A stretch of 11,096 nucleotides of DNA from an uncultured Caulobacter sp. (lineage in GTDB: Bacteria; Pseudomonadota; Alphaproteobacteria; Caulobacterales; Caulobacteraceae): the NCBI RefSeq assembly GCF_937900395.1, contig NZ_CALCDX010000021.1, positions 1 through 11,096 on the forward strand, in the 5' to 3' direction. The translations under genes were made by a program, and so were the position numbers. Below the pieces are notes generated by a model that saw only the letters and a list, made by a program, of their open reading frames with translations, was not told the DNA's origin and made no database searches. Shown piece after piece: positions 1-6,083 of the stretch (position 1 is its first letter; every line of letters starts with the position of its first letter).

Positions 1-613
1 CGTCGATCAGGGCGTCGGCGTAGTCGGTGATGCGCAGGAACCACTGGGTCAGCTTGCGCTTCTCGACCGTCGCGCCCGAGCGCCAGCCTTTGCCGTCGAT
101 GACCTGCTCGTTGGCCAGGACGGTCATGTCGACCGGGTCCCAGTTGACCGAGGCTTCCTTGCGATAGACCAGGCCGCGCTTCAGCAGGCGCAGGAACCAG
201 GCCTGCTGCTTGCCGTAATATTCCGGGTCGCAGGTGGCGAACTCGCGCGACCAGTCGACCGAGATGCCCAGCGCCTTCAGCTGCTCGCGCATGGCGGCGA
301 TGTTGTCGTAGGTCCAGCCCTTGGGGTGGACGCCGCGCTCCATGGCCGCGTTCTCGGCCGGCATGCCGAAGGCGTCCCAGCCCATCGGGTGCAGGACGTT
401 GAAGCCCTGGGCGCGCTTGTAGCGGGCCACCACGTCGCCCATGGCGTAGTTGCGCACGTGGCCCATGTGGATGCGGCCCGAGGGATACGGGAACATCTCG
501 AGGACGTAGTATTTCGGACGGCCGTCGTTGATCTCGCCGGTCTTGAAGACGTCGGCCTTCGCCCAGGCTTCACGCCACTTGGGCTCGGTGTCTTTGGGAT
601 TGTAGCGGGCCAT
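1..613 (-). CDS. leuS: Leucyl-tRNA synthetase, N-terminal 204 residues (runs off left edge)
   Basis: This cytoplasmic class I aminoacyl-tRNA synthetase charges tRNA-Leu with leucine using ATP. The reading frame begins at an ATG (611-613) and stays open to the window edge, so only about the first quarter of a protein usually near 860 residues is present. Visible signatures are the start MARYNPKDTEPKWREAW, the ATP-binding HIGH-type motif HMGH (residues 49-52, within PYPSGRIHMGHVRNY), the adjacent GWDAFGMPAENAA (78-90) and VNWDPVDMTVLANEQV (157-172), which leads into the editing-domain insertion. No strong Shine-Dalgarno is seen before the ATG. The gene lies 134 bases downstream of the DUF3576 lipoprotein on the same strand, separated by a hairpin, so it may share or supplement that gene's transcript. 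Identification is very secure; only completeness is unknown. Confidence 0.96.
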   Translation of the reverse strand, partial: MARYNPKDTEPKWREAWAKADVFKTGEINDGRPKYYVLEMFPYPSGRIHMGHVRNYAMGDVVARYKRAQGFNVLHPMGWDAFGMPAENAAMERGVHPKGWTYDNIAAMREQLKALGISVDWSREFATCDPEYYGKQQAWFLRLLKRGLVYRKEASVNWDPVDMTVLANEQVIDGKGWRSGATVEKRKLTQWFLRITDYADALID

Positions 614-713
614 CGGAAACCAGGTCTTGGATGCAGGAACGCGCCCCGGGAGGCGCGGCCGCGTCAAGAGTAAGCGGTTTCGCGGCCGGAGCGCGCAGGA
701 ATATGGGTAATCA

Positions 714-739
714 GGGTCTCCGCCGCGAGGCGAAGACCC
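714..739 (-). terminator. Hairpin between the DUF3576 gene and leuS, possible attenuating terminator
   Basis: On the minus strand GGGTCT pairs with AGACCC and CGCC with GGCG around a TCGC loop, giving an 11-pair stem with one U-G wobble. It begins 9 bases after the TAA of the lipoprotein gene. On the plus strand the wobble becomes a C-A mismatch, so the structure is better suited to minus-strand RNA. No real U-run follows (UGAUUACC), so full intrinsic termination is uncertain. Confidence 0.45.
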
Positions 740-747
740 TTCGGGCC

Positions 748-1260
748 TTAGCCCTTGATGTTCGAAAGTCGAAGCTGACGGGCGCGGGTCAGGATCGCGT
801 TTTCGATGTCGGTGGCGGTCTGGTCGGCGACCGGGGCGTCGACCCAGTTGCCGTTCACGTCCTTGGACTGCTTGAACACCGTGACGTTCAGGCCGTCGGC
901 GCGCAGGCGGGTGTCCAGGATGTACACCGTCGCCTTGAAGCGTTCGGCCGGGGTTTCCGGGTTCACGTACCAGTCGGTGATGATCACGCCGCCGTACGGA
1001 TCGGCCGAGGCCAGCGGCATGAACGCCAGGGTGTCGAGGCTGGCGCGCCACAGATAGCCGTTCACGCCGATCGAGCCTTCGCTCGCCGGACCCTTGTTCC
1101 CGCCGCCGAAGCGCTTGAAGGGGTTCAGGCCAGGCTCGTCGCTCTGGGTCGAGAAGGTCTTGGGAGGCTTGTTGCTGCTGCAGGCCGACACGCCCAGCAT
1201 CGACAGAGCCAAGACGCCCGCGGCGACGCCGCGCATCACAGACCCACGCTCAAACGCCAT
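748..1260 (-). CDS. DUF3576-type outer-membrane-targeted lipoprotein, function unknown
   Basis: The predicted product has 170 residues and starts MAFERGSVMRGVAAGVLALS. A lipoprotein signal peptide ends in the lipobox GVSAC, with the lipidated cysteine at residue 27. The mature part starts with a polar, Pro/Gly-rich linker (about 28-65), followed by a compact domain containing GVNGYLWRASLDTLAFMPL and DPYGGVIITDWYVNP. This looks like the DUF3576 family, which is common in alphaproteobacteria and has no role known to me. The ATG at 1260 is chosen because GGAGCGAGG lies just upstream and because a good promoter at 1333-1356 falls inside the longer in-frame extension up to 1356, ruling that extension out as coding. 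The family call is from memory of the GGVIITDWY region. The lipoprotein call rests directly on the sequence. Confidence 0.85.
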   Translation of the reverse strand: MAFERGSVMRGVAAGVLALSMLGVSACSSNKPPKTFSTQSDEPGLNPFKRFGGGNKGPASEGSIGVNGYLWRASLDTLAFMPLASADPYGGVIITDWYVNPETPAERFKATVYILDTRLRADGLNVTVFKQSKDVNGNWVDAPVADQTATDIENAILTRARQLRLSNIKG

Positions 1261-1332
1261 AGTACCTCGCTCCAATGTCTCGCCGGCGCGACTTGCGCAC
1301 TCCTGGCGCGCCCCCGCAGCCGGGAGCCGGTC

Positions 1333-1356
1333 TATAGCATGGCTGCGCTGCCTCAA
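1333..1356 (-). promoter_or_regulatory. Sigma-73-type promoter for the DUF3576 lipoprotein gene
   Basis: Read on the minus strand, TTGAGG (1351-1356) is followed by a 12-base spacer and GCTATA (1333-1338), then GACC. This matches the Caulobacter housekeeping promoter pattern TTGACG, 10-14 bases, GCTANA closely. Transcription would begin about 65 bases before the ATG at 1260. A GANTC site (1362-1366) lies just upstream of the -35 element. Confidence 0.6.
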
Positions 1357-1361
1357 AACAG

Positions 1362-1400
1362 GAATCGCGTGACCTCACCGCCACACGAGTCGATTGAATC
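1362..1400. promoter_or_regulatory. Cluster of three GANTC (CcrM-type) methylation sites
   Basis: GAATC at 1362-1366, GAGTC at 1387-1391 and GAATC at 1396-1400 lie within 39 bases between two divergent promoters. CcrM of Caulobacter methylates the A in GANTC once per cell cycle, and the methylation state of such sites alters transcription at some promoters. The sites are directly visible; any regulatory effect is inference. Confidence 0.5.
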
Positions 1401-1434
1401 GTACAATACGGCCGTAAGTGCGACCAAAGGCCGG

Positions 1435-1462
1435 TTGACCGCGTTTCGGCCAAGCCTTTAAT
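1435..1462 (+). promoter_or_regulatory. Sigma-70-like promoter for the NtrZ-like gene
   Basis: TTGACC (1435-1440) and TTTAAT (1457-1462) are separated by 16 bases, each one mismatch from the classic -35 and -10 hexamers. The expected transcript start near 1470 gives a leader of about 60 bases to the ATG at 1530. It lies in the divergent region opposite the lipoprotein promoter. Confidence 0.45.
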
Positions 1463-1529
1463 CGAAATTCAAAGGGGCTCTTCCTATATGGGATGGGCGG
1501 GGACAACTGAGTACAGGCGGCAAATAGCG

Positions 1530-1940
1530 ATGGTCGCGAAGCGTTTCTTCCTGGCGGGGACTGCCGCGCTGATCCTGACGGGGTCGGCGTCGATGGCGTT
1601 CGCCCAGGCCAAGCCGCACGCGGTCGCCCCTGATTTCAGCGTCAAGAACGACTTCACCAGCGCCGCCGCCGGCGTCCAATACCCGCAGGATGACAAGCGC
1701 ACCCTGCGGTGGGACGCCAAGAAGGGTCGCTGGGGCCTGAAGCTGGACCTCGACCAGCCGTCCAGCCGCGAAATGGAAATGCAGGACGTCCAGGCCGGCG
1801 CCTACTTCAAGGTCACGCCGTCGATCCGCGTCGGCGGCGCCGTCAGCCTGGGTGAATCCAACCCGGCCCTGGCCGCCCGCAAGGCCCAGCAGCCCGAGGC
1901 CGCTCCGCGCGTCCGGCTGGAAACCGCCTTCAAGTTCTAA
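1530..1940 (+). CDS. ntrZ: NtrZ-like secreted periplasmic protein
   Basis: The product is a 136-residue protein with a Sec signal peptide: a basic start MVAKR, a hydrophobic core FFLAGTAALILTGSA and a cleavage site AFA/Q after residue 25. The mature ~111 residues contain WDAKKGRWGLKLDLDQPSS and a C-terminal VRLETAFKF that ends in an aromatic residue. This resembles the small periplasmic protein NtrZ of Caulobacter, reported to restrain the sensor kinase NtrY of the NtrY-NtrX system; the match is from memory and not certain. The alternating C-terminal half (KVTPSIRVGGAVSLGES, then VRLETAFKF) also recalls outer-membrane beta-strands, so a barrel-like alternative exists. An in-frame ATG at 1488 would add 14 residues before the signal peptide and is rejected. 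Spacing to the convergent ThiE-like gene is only 6 bases. Confidence 0.65.
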   Translation: MVAKRFFLAGTAALILTGSASMAFAQAKPHAVAPDFSVKNDFTSAAAGVQYPQDDKRTLRWDAKKGRWGLKLDLDQPSSREMEMQDVQAGAYFKVTPSIRVGGAVSLGESNPALAARKAQQPEAAPRVRLETAFKF

Positions 1941-1946
1941 ACCGGG

Positions 1947-2567
1947 TCAGCCCGCCAGGGCTTCGACCGCCGCGATCCCGACAATTCCGCTTTCCGCGAG
2001 CTGGCCGACCGTGCCCGCCCGCACGCCGCCCAGCGCGTAGACGGGCAGGGGCGTCGCCCCGACCATGTCCTTCAGACCTTTGAGACCCAACGGCTCTCCG
2101 GCCGAAGGGCTGTTACTGGGAAAAACGGGCGAGACGATCACGGCGTCCGCGCCCGCGCGCTCGGCCGCTCGAACGGCGGCTAGGTCGTGCGCGGCCACGG
2201 TGATCAGGTAGCGGCCGTGCTCCGCGCGCAGTTTCGGGATTTCGCCGGCCAAGCGCTCGGGCATGTGCAGACCGTCGGCCCGAACGCCTTCGGCAAGACC
2301 AGGATGCGCGCCGACCAGCAGTAGGAGTCCCCGCGCATCGGCGATGGCCCGCAGCCGGCGACCCTGCTCGACGGCGTCCTCGGCGCCGAAGGCCCGGAAC
2401 ACGATCCCAGACCCCGACGGCAGGCGCTCGGCCACGGCCTCGGGCGAGGCGACGCGGGCGGGATCGGTGAAGAACAGCAGGTTCGGCAGCACGCGGTCGC
2501 GCACGGTCCTTGGCGGAAAGGCCGCCGCCGTCCTAGACAGGACGTCCAGTTCGCTGTCGCCTCGCAA
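1947..2567 (-). CDS. ThiE/TenI-like thiamine phosphate synthase family protein
   Basis: This is a TIM-barrel protein of about 206 residues. True ThiE joins HMP pyrophosphate to the thiazole phosphate to make thiamine phosphate. Family features include an N-terminal strand NLLFFTDPARV (ThiE: LYLVTD), DGLHMPERLA (ThiE: DGVHLGQ), then AGADAVIVSPVFPSNSPSAGEPLGL (ThiE: GPVFPTxTK) and a phosphate-binding end PVYALGGVRAGTVGQLAESGIVGIAAV. Two hallmark parts are altered: the TxTK segment reads SNSPS, and the D of the usual TDR is followed by P. Substrate use may therefore differ from ThiE. The chosen start is TTG (2565-2567) because GGAAGGAG sits 5 bases before it. An ATG five codons upstream (2580-2582) would overlap the start of the divergent yggS gene and has no ribosome site. 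The family call is firm and the exact reaction is not. Confidence 0.75.
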   Translation of the reverse strand: MRGDSELDVLSRTAAAFPPRTVRDRVLPNLLFFTDPARVASPEAVAERLPSGSGIVFRAFGAEDAVEQGRRLRAIADARGLLLLVGAHPGLAEGVRADGLHMPERLAGEIPKLRAEHGRYLITVAAHDLAAVRAAERAGADAVIVSPVFPSNSPSAGEPLGLKGLKDMVGATPLPVYALGGVRAGTVGQLAESGIVGIAAVEALAG

Positions 2568-2580
2568 GGCCGCTCCTTCC

Positions 2581-3234
2581 ATGTCCCAAGCCCTCGCCGA
2601 CATCCAAAGCCGCATCGCCGCCGCCGAGGCCCGCGCCGGACGGGCGCCGGGCTCGGTGACGCTGGTGGCGGTCTCCAAGACCCAGCCCTGGGAGCATATC
2701 GCGCCGGTGCTGGCGGCGGGACAGAAAGTGTTCGGCGAGAACCGCGTCCAGGAGGCGATGGAGCGCTGGGGCGACCGACGCGAAGGCCTGGAGCTGCGCC
2801 TGATCGGCCCGCTGCAGACCAACAAGGCGCGCGAGGCCGTGGCCTTCTTCGACGTGATCGAGACCGTCGACCGCGAAAAGCTGGCCCGCGTGCTGGCCGA
2901 CGAGATCCAGCGGGCCGGCAAGGCGCCGCGCCTCTACGTCCAGGTCAATACCGGCGAGGAGCCGCAGAAGGCCGGCGTTGCGCCGGGCGAGGCCGACTCC
3001 TTCATCGCCGCCTGCCGTGGGACCTACGGCCTGACGGTCGAGGGCCTGATGTGCATCCCGCCCTTCGACGCCGATCCCACGCCGCATTTCGCGGCGCTGC
3101 GGGCGATCGCCCAGCGCAGTGGCGTCGAGAAGCTCTCCATGGGTATGAGCGACGATTTCGAGATCGCCGTCGCCGAGGGGGCGACCTCGGTGCGCGTGGG
3201 CTCGGCGCTGTTTGGGGTTAGGAACTACGGCTGA
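2581..3234 (+). CDS. yggS: YggS/PLPBP-type pyridoxal-phosphate homeostasis protein
   Basis: The product is a 217-residue cytoplasmic protein of the YggS/PROSC family, single-domain alanine-racemase-like barrels that bind pyridoxal 5'-phosphate and buffer its level without a known catalytic reaction. The PLP lysine is K33 in LVAVSKTQ. FGENRVQEA (51-59), LIGPLQTNK, FDVIETVDREKL, YVQVNTGEEPQKAG and the C-terminal phosphate-binding SMGMSDDFEIAVAEGATSVRVGSALFG all match the family. The usual HxIGxLQxNK begins here with R in place of H. The ATG at 2581 gives the typical family start (MSQALADIQSRIAAAEARAG). No Shine-Dalgarno precedes it: the bases just upstream (CTCCTTCC) are the complement of the ribosome site of the divergent ThiE-like gene, so translation may be leaderless or weakly initiated. 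Larger in-frame extensions upstream are antisense to that gene. Confidence 0.93.
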   Translation: MSQALADIQSRIAAAEARAGRAPGSVTLVAVSKTQPWEHIAPVLAAGQKVFGENRVQEAMERWGDRREGLELRLIGPLQTNKAREAVAFFDVIETVDREKLARVLADEIQRAGKAPRLYVQVNTGEEPQKAGVAPGEADSFIAACRGTYGLTVEGLMCIPPFDADPTPHFAALRAIAQRSGVEKLSMGMSDDFEIAVAEGATSVRVGSALFGVRNYG

Positions 3235-3264
3235 GCAGCTTCAGGATAGATCCAGATCTCGCCT

Positions 3265-3392
3265 CCCCAGGCCTCGTGCCTGGGGCCCAGCGTTCAGCAG
3301 GCTTTGAGCTGGCCGGAGTTCATCGCGCTGGCGGCGATCTCTGACAATCGCCACGCCAAGCTGAACCATGGGTCCTCGCCACAAGGGCGAGG
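3265..3392. repeat. Two hairpins in the gap between convergent yggS and L,D-transpeptidase genes
   Basis: The 186-base gap between two convergent genes contains two clean inverted repeats. CCCCAGGC (3265-3272) pairs with GCCTGGGG (3278-3285) over a 5-base loop. CCTCGCC (3374-3380) pairs with GGCGAGG (3386-3392) over ACAAG. Neither is followed by a T-run, so these look more like members of a dispersed intergenic palindrome family, of the kind common in Caulobacter and related genomes, than simple terminators. They may still end transcription from both sides. Whether other copies exist cannot be seen here. Confidence 0.5.
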
Positions 3393-3420
3393 AAGGCAGG
3401 GTTGGAACGGACCTCGCGAC

Positions 3421-3930
3421 TTAATCCCCCACGATCTCCACCGCATCCCCCGGCTTGGCCGCCGCCAGCACCGCTTCCAGATCCGCACGCGCCAGGGCCA
3501 CGCAGCCCTCGGTGCCGGGATAACCCTCGCGGGCCAGGTGCATGAAGATCGCCGAGCCCATGCCCGGAACCGGCGGGTCGTCGTTATGGCCCAGGATCAC
3601 CACCAGGTCGTAGACGGCGTCGTCGCGCCACATCCGCTCGGCGCTGGCCGGGTAAGGCAGGGTGACGGGACGGTTGTAGTTCGGATCGCCGGGCGCGTCG
3701 CACCAGCCGTCCTGAGCCTGCGTCGCGCGAACGGGCAGGCGGGTCGTGGGGCCTTGCGTATAGACATCCGGGCGGTACCAGACCTCGCGGATCGGCCAGA
3801 CGCCGACAGGGCTCTTGCCATCGCCCTCGCGCTTGTTCTTGGCCGCGATCGCGCCAGCCTTGCCGATCGCGCAGCGCAGGGTCCGGCCATCGAGTTCGAA
3901 ACGACCATCAGCGTGGGCTCGTAAAAGCAT
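3421..3930 (-). CDS. YkuD-domain L,D-transpeptidase family protein
   Basis: The product has 169 residues, all one YkuD-type domain. L,D-transpeptidases form 3-3 peptidoglycan cross-links or attach proteins to peptidoglycan through an active-site cysteine. The catalytic region is FMHLAREGYPGTEGCVAL, with His131 and Cys143. Other family features are the early KxxREGDGKSPVGVWPI (31-47) and VVILGHND (110-117). The motif GTEGCVAL instead of SxGCIR places it in the branch with a C-terminal GCVAL (COG3786-like). No signal peptide or membrane anchor is seen, and the start MLLRAHADGRFELDG reads directly into the domain, so how it reaches the periplasm is unclear. The ATG (3928-3930) has GGGAG about 11 bases upstream. 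The same frame stays open for a further 768 bases upstream, but that part is antisense to cenR and is not coding. The gene is divergent from cenR with a 63-base gap. Confidence 0.85.
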   Translation of the reverse strand: MLLRAHADGRFELDGRTLRCAIGKAGAIAAKNKREGDGKSPVGVWPIREVWYRPDVYTQGPTTRLPVRATQAQDGWCDAPGDPNYNRPVTLPYPASAERMWRDDAVYDLVVILGHNDDPPVPGMGSAIFMHLAREGYPGTEGCVALARADLEAVLAAAKPGDAVEIVGD

Positions 3931-3939
3931 GGAGACGTC

Positions 3940-3944
3940 GACTC
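3940..3944. promoter_or_regulatory. GANTC site between the L,D-transpeptidase gene and cenR
   Basis: GACTC lies in the 63-base divergent gap, 50 bases before the cenR start. CcrM-type methylation here could link expression of either gene to the cell cycle; only the site itself is seen. Confidence 0.3.
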
Positions 3945-3993
3945 CCGGACTTAAGGCCTTGCCCGGGGTTGTCCCGGAGGGCCGCAGCGGTGC

Positions 3994-4692
3994 ATGTTTC
4001 GCCTTATGGCGCAACGCAAGACCCTTCTGCTGATCGACGACGACGACGACCTGCGCGGCGCCCTGGCCGAGCAGCTGGCCCTGCACGAGGAGTTCGCGGT
4101 CAACGAGGCCGCCAGCGCCGGCGAGGGCGTGCGGATATCGCGCGAGCTCAAGCCGGACCTGATCCTGCTGGACGTTGATCTGCCCGACATGGACGGCCGC
4201 GAAGCCTGCCGCCTGATGCGCAAGAACGGCGTCACCGCGCCGGTGATCATGCTGACGGCGGCCGCCAGCGACAGCGACACGATCCTGGGCCTGGAGTCCG
4301 GCGCCAACGACTATGTGACCAAGCCCTTCCGCTTCGGCGTGCTGCTGGCCCGCATCCGCGCCCAGCTGCGCAGCTACGAGGCGTCGGAAGACGCGCTGTT
4401 CCGCATCGGTCCGTACGAGTTCCGACCCTCGGCCAAGCTTCTGGTCGACGAGAAGCAGAAGAAGGTGCGGCTGACCGAGAAGGAAACCAACATCCTCAAA
4501 TACCTCTATCGCGCCGGCTCCAAGCCCGTGTCGCGCGAGGAGCTGCTGACCGAGGTCTGGGGCTACAACGCCGGGGTCACCACCCACACGCTGGAAACCC
4601 ACGTCTACCGCCTGCGCCAGAAGATCGAGCCCGACCCGACCGTGGCGCGGATCCTGATCACCGAGATGGGCGGCTACCGCCTGCAGCCCTAG
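3994..4692 (+). CDS. cenR: OmpR-family response regulator, CenR-like (cell envelope)
   Basis: The product is a 232-residue two-domain regulator. The receiver domain (about 10-128) has the acidic pocket D15/D16 within LLLIDDDDDLRGALAEQL, phospho-acceptor D60 in LILLDVDLPDMDG, T88 and K110 in YVTKPF. The C-terminal winged-helix DNA-binding domain (about 135-232) ends with THTLETHVYRLRQKIEPD and ILITEMGGYRLQP. The run of five aspartates with LRGALAEQL, and the overall sequence, match CenR, which in Caulobacter crescentus is essential and controls cell envelope genes with the separately encoded kinase CenK. No kinase gene lies beside it here, which agrees with CenR being an orphan in the chromosome. 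GGAGG (about 3978) precedes the ATG at 3994 by 11 bases. The ATG at 4006 (MAQRKTLLLID) matches homologues' starts and is an alternative. A strong hairpin ends the transcript. Confidence 0.88.
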   Translation: MFRLMAQRKTLLLIDDDDDLRGALAEQLALHEEFAVNEAASAGEGVRISRELKPDLILLDVDLPDMDGREACRLMRKNGVTAPVIMLTAAASDSDTILGLESGANDYVTKPFRFGVLLARIRAQLRSYEASEDALFRIGPYEFRPSAKLLVDEKQKKVRLTEKETNILKYLYRAGSKPVSREELLTEVWGYNAGVTTHTLETHVYRLRQKIEPDPTVARILITEMGGYRLQP

Positions 4693-4701
4693 GGCCAAAG
4701 A

Positions 4702-4733
4702 AGAAGGGCCCGGCCTTGCGGCCGAGCCCTTCT
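4702..4733. terminator. Two-way hairpin terminator between cenR and secB
   Basis: AGAAGGGC (4702-4709) pairs with GCCCTTCT (4726-4733) and CGGCC (4711-4715) with GGCCG (4720-4724). The loop is TTGC and there is one C-A mismatch that becomes a U-G wobble on the minus strand. It begins 10 bases after the cenR stop and 25 bases from the secB stop. On the minus strand the stem is followed by TCTTTGG, a weak U-rich tail. Confidence 0.75.
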
Positions 4734-4757
4734 CGAAAACAAACTCAGATCAAACGC

Positions 4758-5258
4758 TTACGCGTTGCCGACCTGCTGGCCTTCGGCCTGGGCCTTGCGC
4801 GCGGCGTAGACGCCGGCGAAGTCGATCGGGTCGATCAGGAACGGCGGGAAGCCGCCCTCGGCCGTCACGTCCGAGATCAGGCGACGGGCGTACGGGAACA
4901 GGAAGCGCGGGCACTCGATCAGCAGCACCGGCTCAAGGTCTTCCTCGGGCACGCCGGCGATGTGGAACAGGCCGCCATAGACCACCTCGACGTGGAACAC
5001 GGCTTGCTCGTCGCGCAGGGCGCGGGCCGAGAGCTTCAGGTCCACCTCGAACAGGCCGTCGGGACGGCCGCGGGCGTTCATCTCGACGCCCATGTCGATG
5101 GCGGGCTGGGCCGCGCCGGCGCGCAGGCTGTCGGGGGCCAACGGGTTCTCGAACGAGAAGTCGCGGACGAACTGGGCCAGGATGCGGACGCCCACTTGGC
5201 CAGCGGCGTCTTCCGAAGTCGCCTCGGGGGCGCCGGTGGGGGCGGAGGTGTCGGTCAT
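4758..5258 (-). CDS. secB: Protein-export chaperone SecB
   Basis: The product has 166 residues. SecB is a cytoplasmic homotetrameric chaperone that keeps envelope precursors unfolded and hands them to SecA at the Sec translocon. Diagnostic stretches are VRDFSFENPLAP (about residues 31-42), the acidic substrate and SecA-contacting region VVYGGLFHIAGVPEEDLEPVL, LLIECPRFLFPYARRLISDVT and GGFPPFLIDPIDFAGVY. The length is typical for alphaproteobacteria, with a Thr/Ala/Glu-rich N-terminal tail and a short polar C-terminal tail. No clear Shine-Dalgarno precedes the ATG (5256-5258). The gene is monocistronic in appearance: convergent with cenR (shared hairpin) and divergent from the Tim44-like gene across 228 bases. 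The clients would include the lipoproteins and envelope enzymes encoded nearby, but that is general knowledge of SecB. Confidence 0.96.
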   Translation of the reverse strand: MTDTSAPTGAPEATSEDAAGQVGVRILAQFVRDFSFENPLAPDSLRAGAAQPAIDMGVEMNARGRPDGLFEVDLKLSARALRDEQAVFHVEVVYGGLFHIAGVPEEDLEPVLLIECPRFLFPYARRLISDVTAEGGFPPFLIDPIDFAGVYAARKAQAEGQQVGNA

Positions 5259-5348
5259 TAGGACAAAATCCGTGATCGGCGCGTAAAAACGCCTTGAGTA
5301 AGGTGCGCGCTGCTACCATGAGGGCCCGTCTGGCGCAACGCCAGGCGC

Positions 5349-5379
5349 CTGACGAGAGCGCGCGTCTCGCCTATATAGG
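5349..5379 (+). promoter_or_regulatory. Promoter candidate for the Tim44-like/MltA/Smr cluster
   Basis: CTGACG (5349-5354), a 17-base spacer and TATATA (5372-5377) resemble a sigma-70 promoter facing the Tim44-like gene. The -10 lies inside the perfect 10-base palindrome CCTATATAGG (5370-5379), which could also serve the divergent secB, though no matching -35 is seen for that side. The leader to the GTG at 5487 would be about 100 bases. Confidence 0.4.
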
Positions 5380-5486
5380 AAAGACACGGGGCGTTCGCCC
5401 GGTTCGGAGAGCCTTTTCCGAAACCGACGAGCGTTCGCCGACCTAGATATTCCCTGGGCCTCGAAAGCCCGTCGCCGGACCTTGAA

Positions 5487-6083
5487 GTGTTTCAGATCCT
5501 GTTCCTCGCCGCGGTCGCCGCGATTGTCCTCTATCAGCTCTACGCCACGCTTGGGCGTCGGGTCGGTCGTCAGCCCGAGGACGCGTCCGTCAAGGCCGGC
5601 CCCGCCGGTTCCGCGCCGATCGCCAGCGACGCCCATCCGGTGCTTCGCTCGGAGGGCCTCGCCGCGCTGAAGGCCCGTCAGCCCGACTTCGACCCGATCA
5701 AGTTCATGACCGGCGCGCGCACCGCTTACGAGCAGATCGTCACCGCCTATGCCGCGGGCGATCGCGACACGCTGAAGCCGCTCCTCGCGCCCGAGGTCAT
5801 GGCCAATTTCGAGCAGGCCATGACGGCGCGCGAGGCCGCCGGCCGCACCGAGAAGGTCGAGTTCATGGCCCCGCCGCGCCTCGATCTGGAAAGCGTCGAC
5901 CTGGTCGGCGACACCGCCAAGGCGGTGGTCCGTATTCTGGCCGAGGTGCGCACCCGCACCAAGGACGAGCGCGGCGAGGGTGTCGATGATCGCCGCACCG
6001 CCGAGCTCTGGACTTTCGAGCGCGAGGTCAAGAGCGCCAATCCGAACTGGCTGCTGTCGTTCGTCGCCGCCGCCGAGGCGTAG
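5487..6083 (+). CDS. Tim44/TimA-like membrane-anchored protein
   Basis: The product has 198 residues with a single N-terminal membrane segment (FQILFLAAVAAIVLYQLYA, about residues 2-20), a variable Pro/Ala linker (25-55), and a Tim44-like domain (about 66-195). The domain starts FDPIKFMTGARTAYEQIVTAYAAGDRDTLKPLLAPEV and ends RRTAELWTFEREVKSANPNWLLSFV. Mitochondrial Tim44 tethers Hsp70 to the import channel. The bacterial relatives in alphaproteobacteria (TimA) sit in the inner membrane, and I know of no firmly established role. The start is GTG at 5487; no in-frame ATG precedes the membrane segment, and the ribosome site is weak. It abuts mltA (TAG directly followed by ATG), so the two are very likely cotranscribed and perhaps translationally coupled, suggesting an envelope-related job. 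Confidence 0.85.
   Translation: MFQILFLAAVAAIVLYQLYATLGRRVGRQPEDASVKAGPAGSAPIASDAHPVLRSEGLAALKARQPDFDPIKFMTGARTAYEQIVTAYAAGDRDTLKPLLAPEVMANFEQAMTAREAAGRTEKVEFMAPPRLDLESVDLVGDTAKAVVRILAEVRTRTKDERGEGVDDRRTAELWTFEREVKSANPNWLLSFVAAAEA

Noticed and set aside
631..1461. 276-codon plus-strand open frame
   Set aside because: It runs antisense to the DUF3576 lipoprotein gene, which has a lipobox, ribosome site and promoter. The plus frame shows no family features.
1488..1529. Upstream ATG for the NtrZ-like gene
   Set aside because: It would place 14 residues before a textbook signal peptide and has no ribosome site.
3931..4698. 768-base upstream extension of the L,D-transpeptidase frame
   Set aside because: It is fully antisense to cenR, low in complexity, and lies upstream of a good ATG at which the YkuD domain begins.
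5294..5317. Second plus-strand promoter candidate, TTGAGT, 12 bases, GCTACC
   Set aside because: The -10 lacks the A at the conserved fifth and sixth places and lies far from the start codon. The 5349-5377 candidate is better.
5330..5344. Small inverted repeat CTGGCG-CAA-CGCCAG
   Set aside because: It is a six-base stem in very GC-rich DNA with no context suggesting an operator or terminator.
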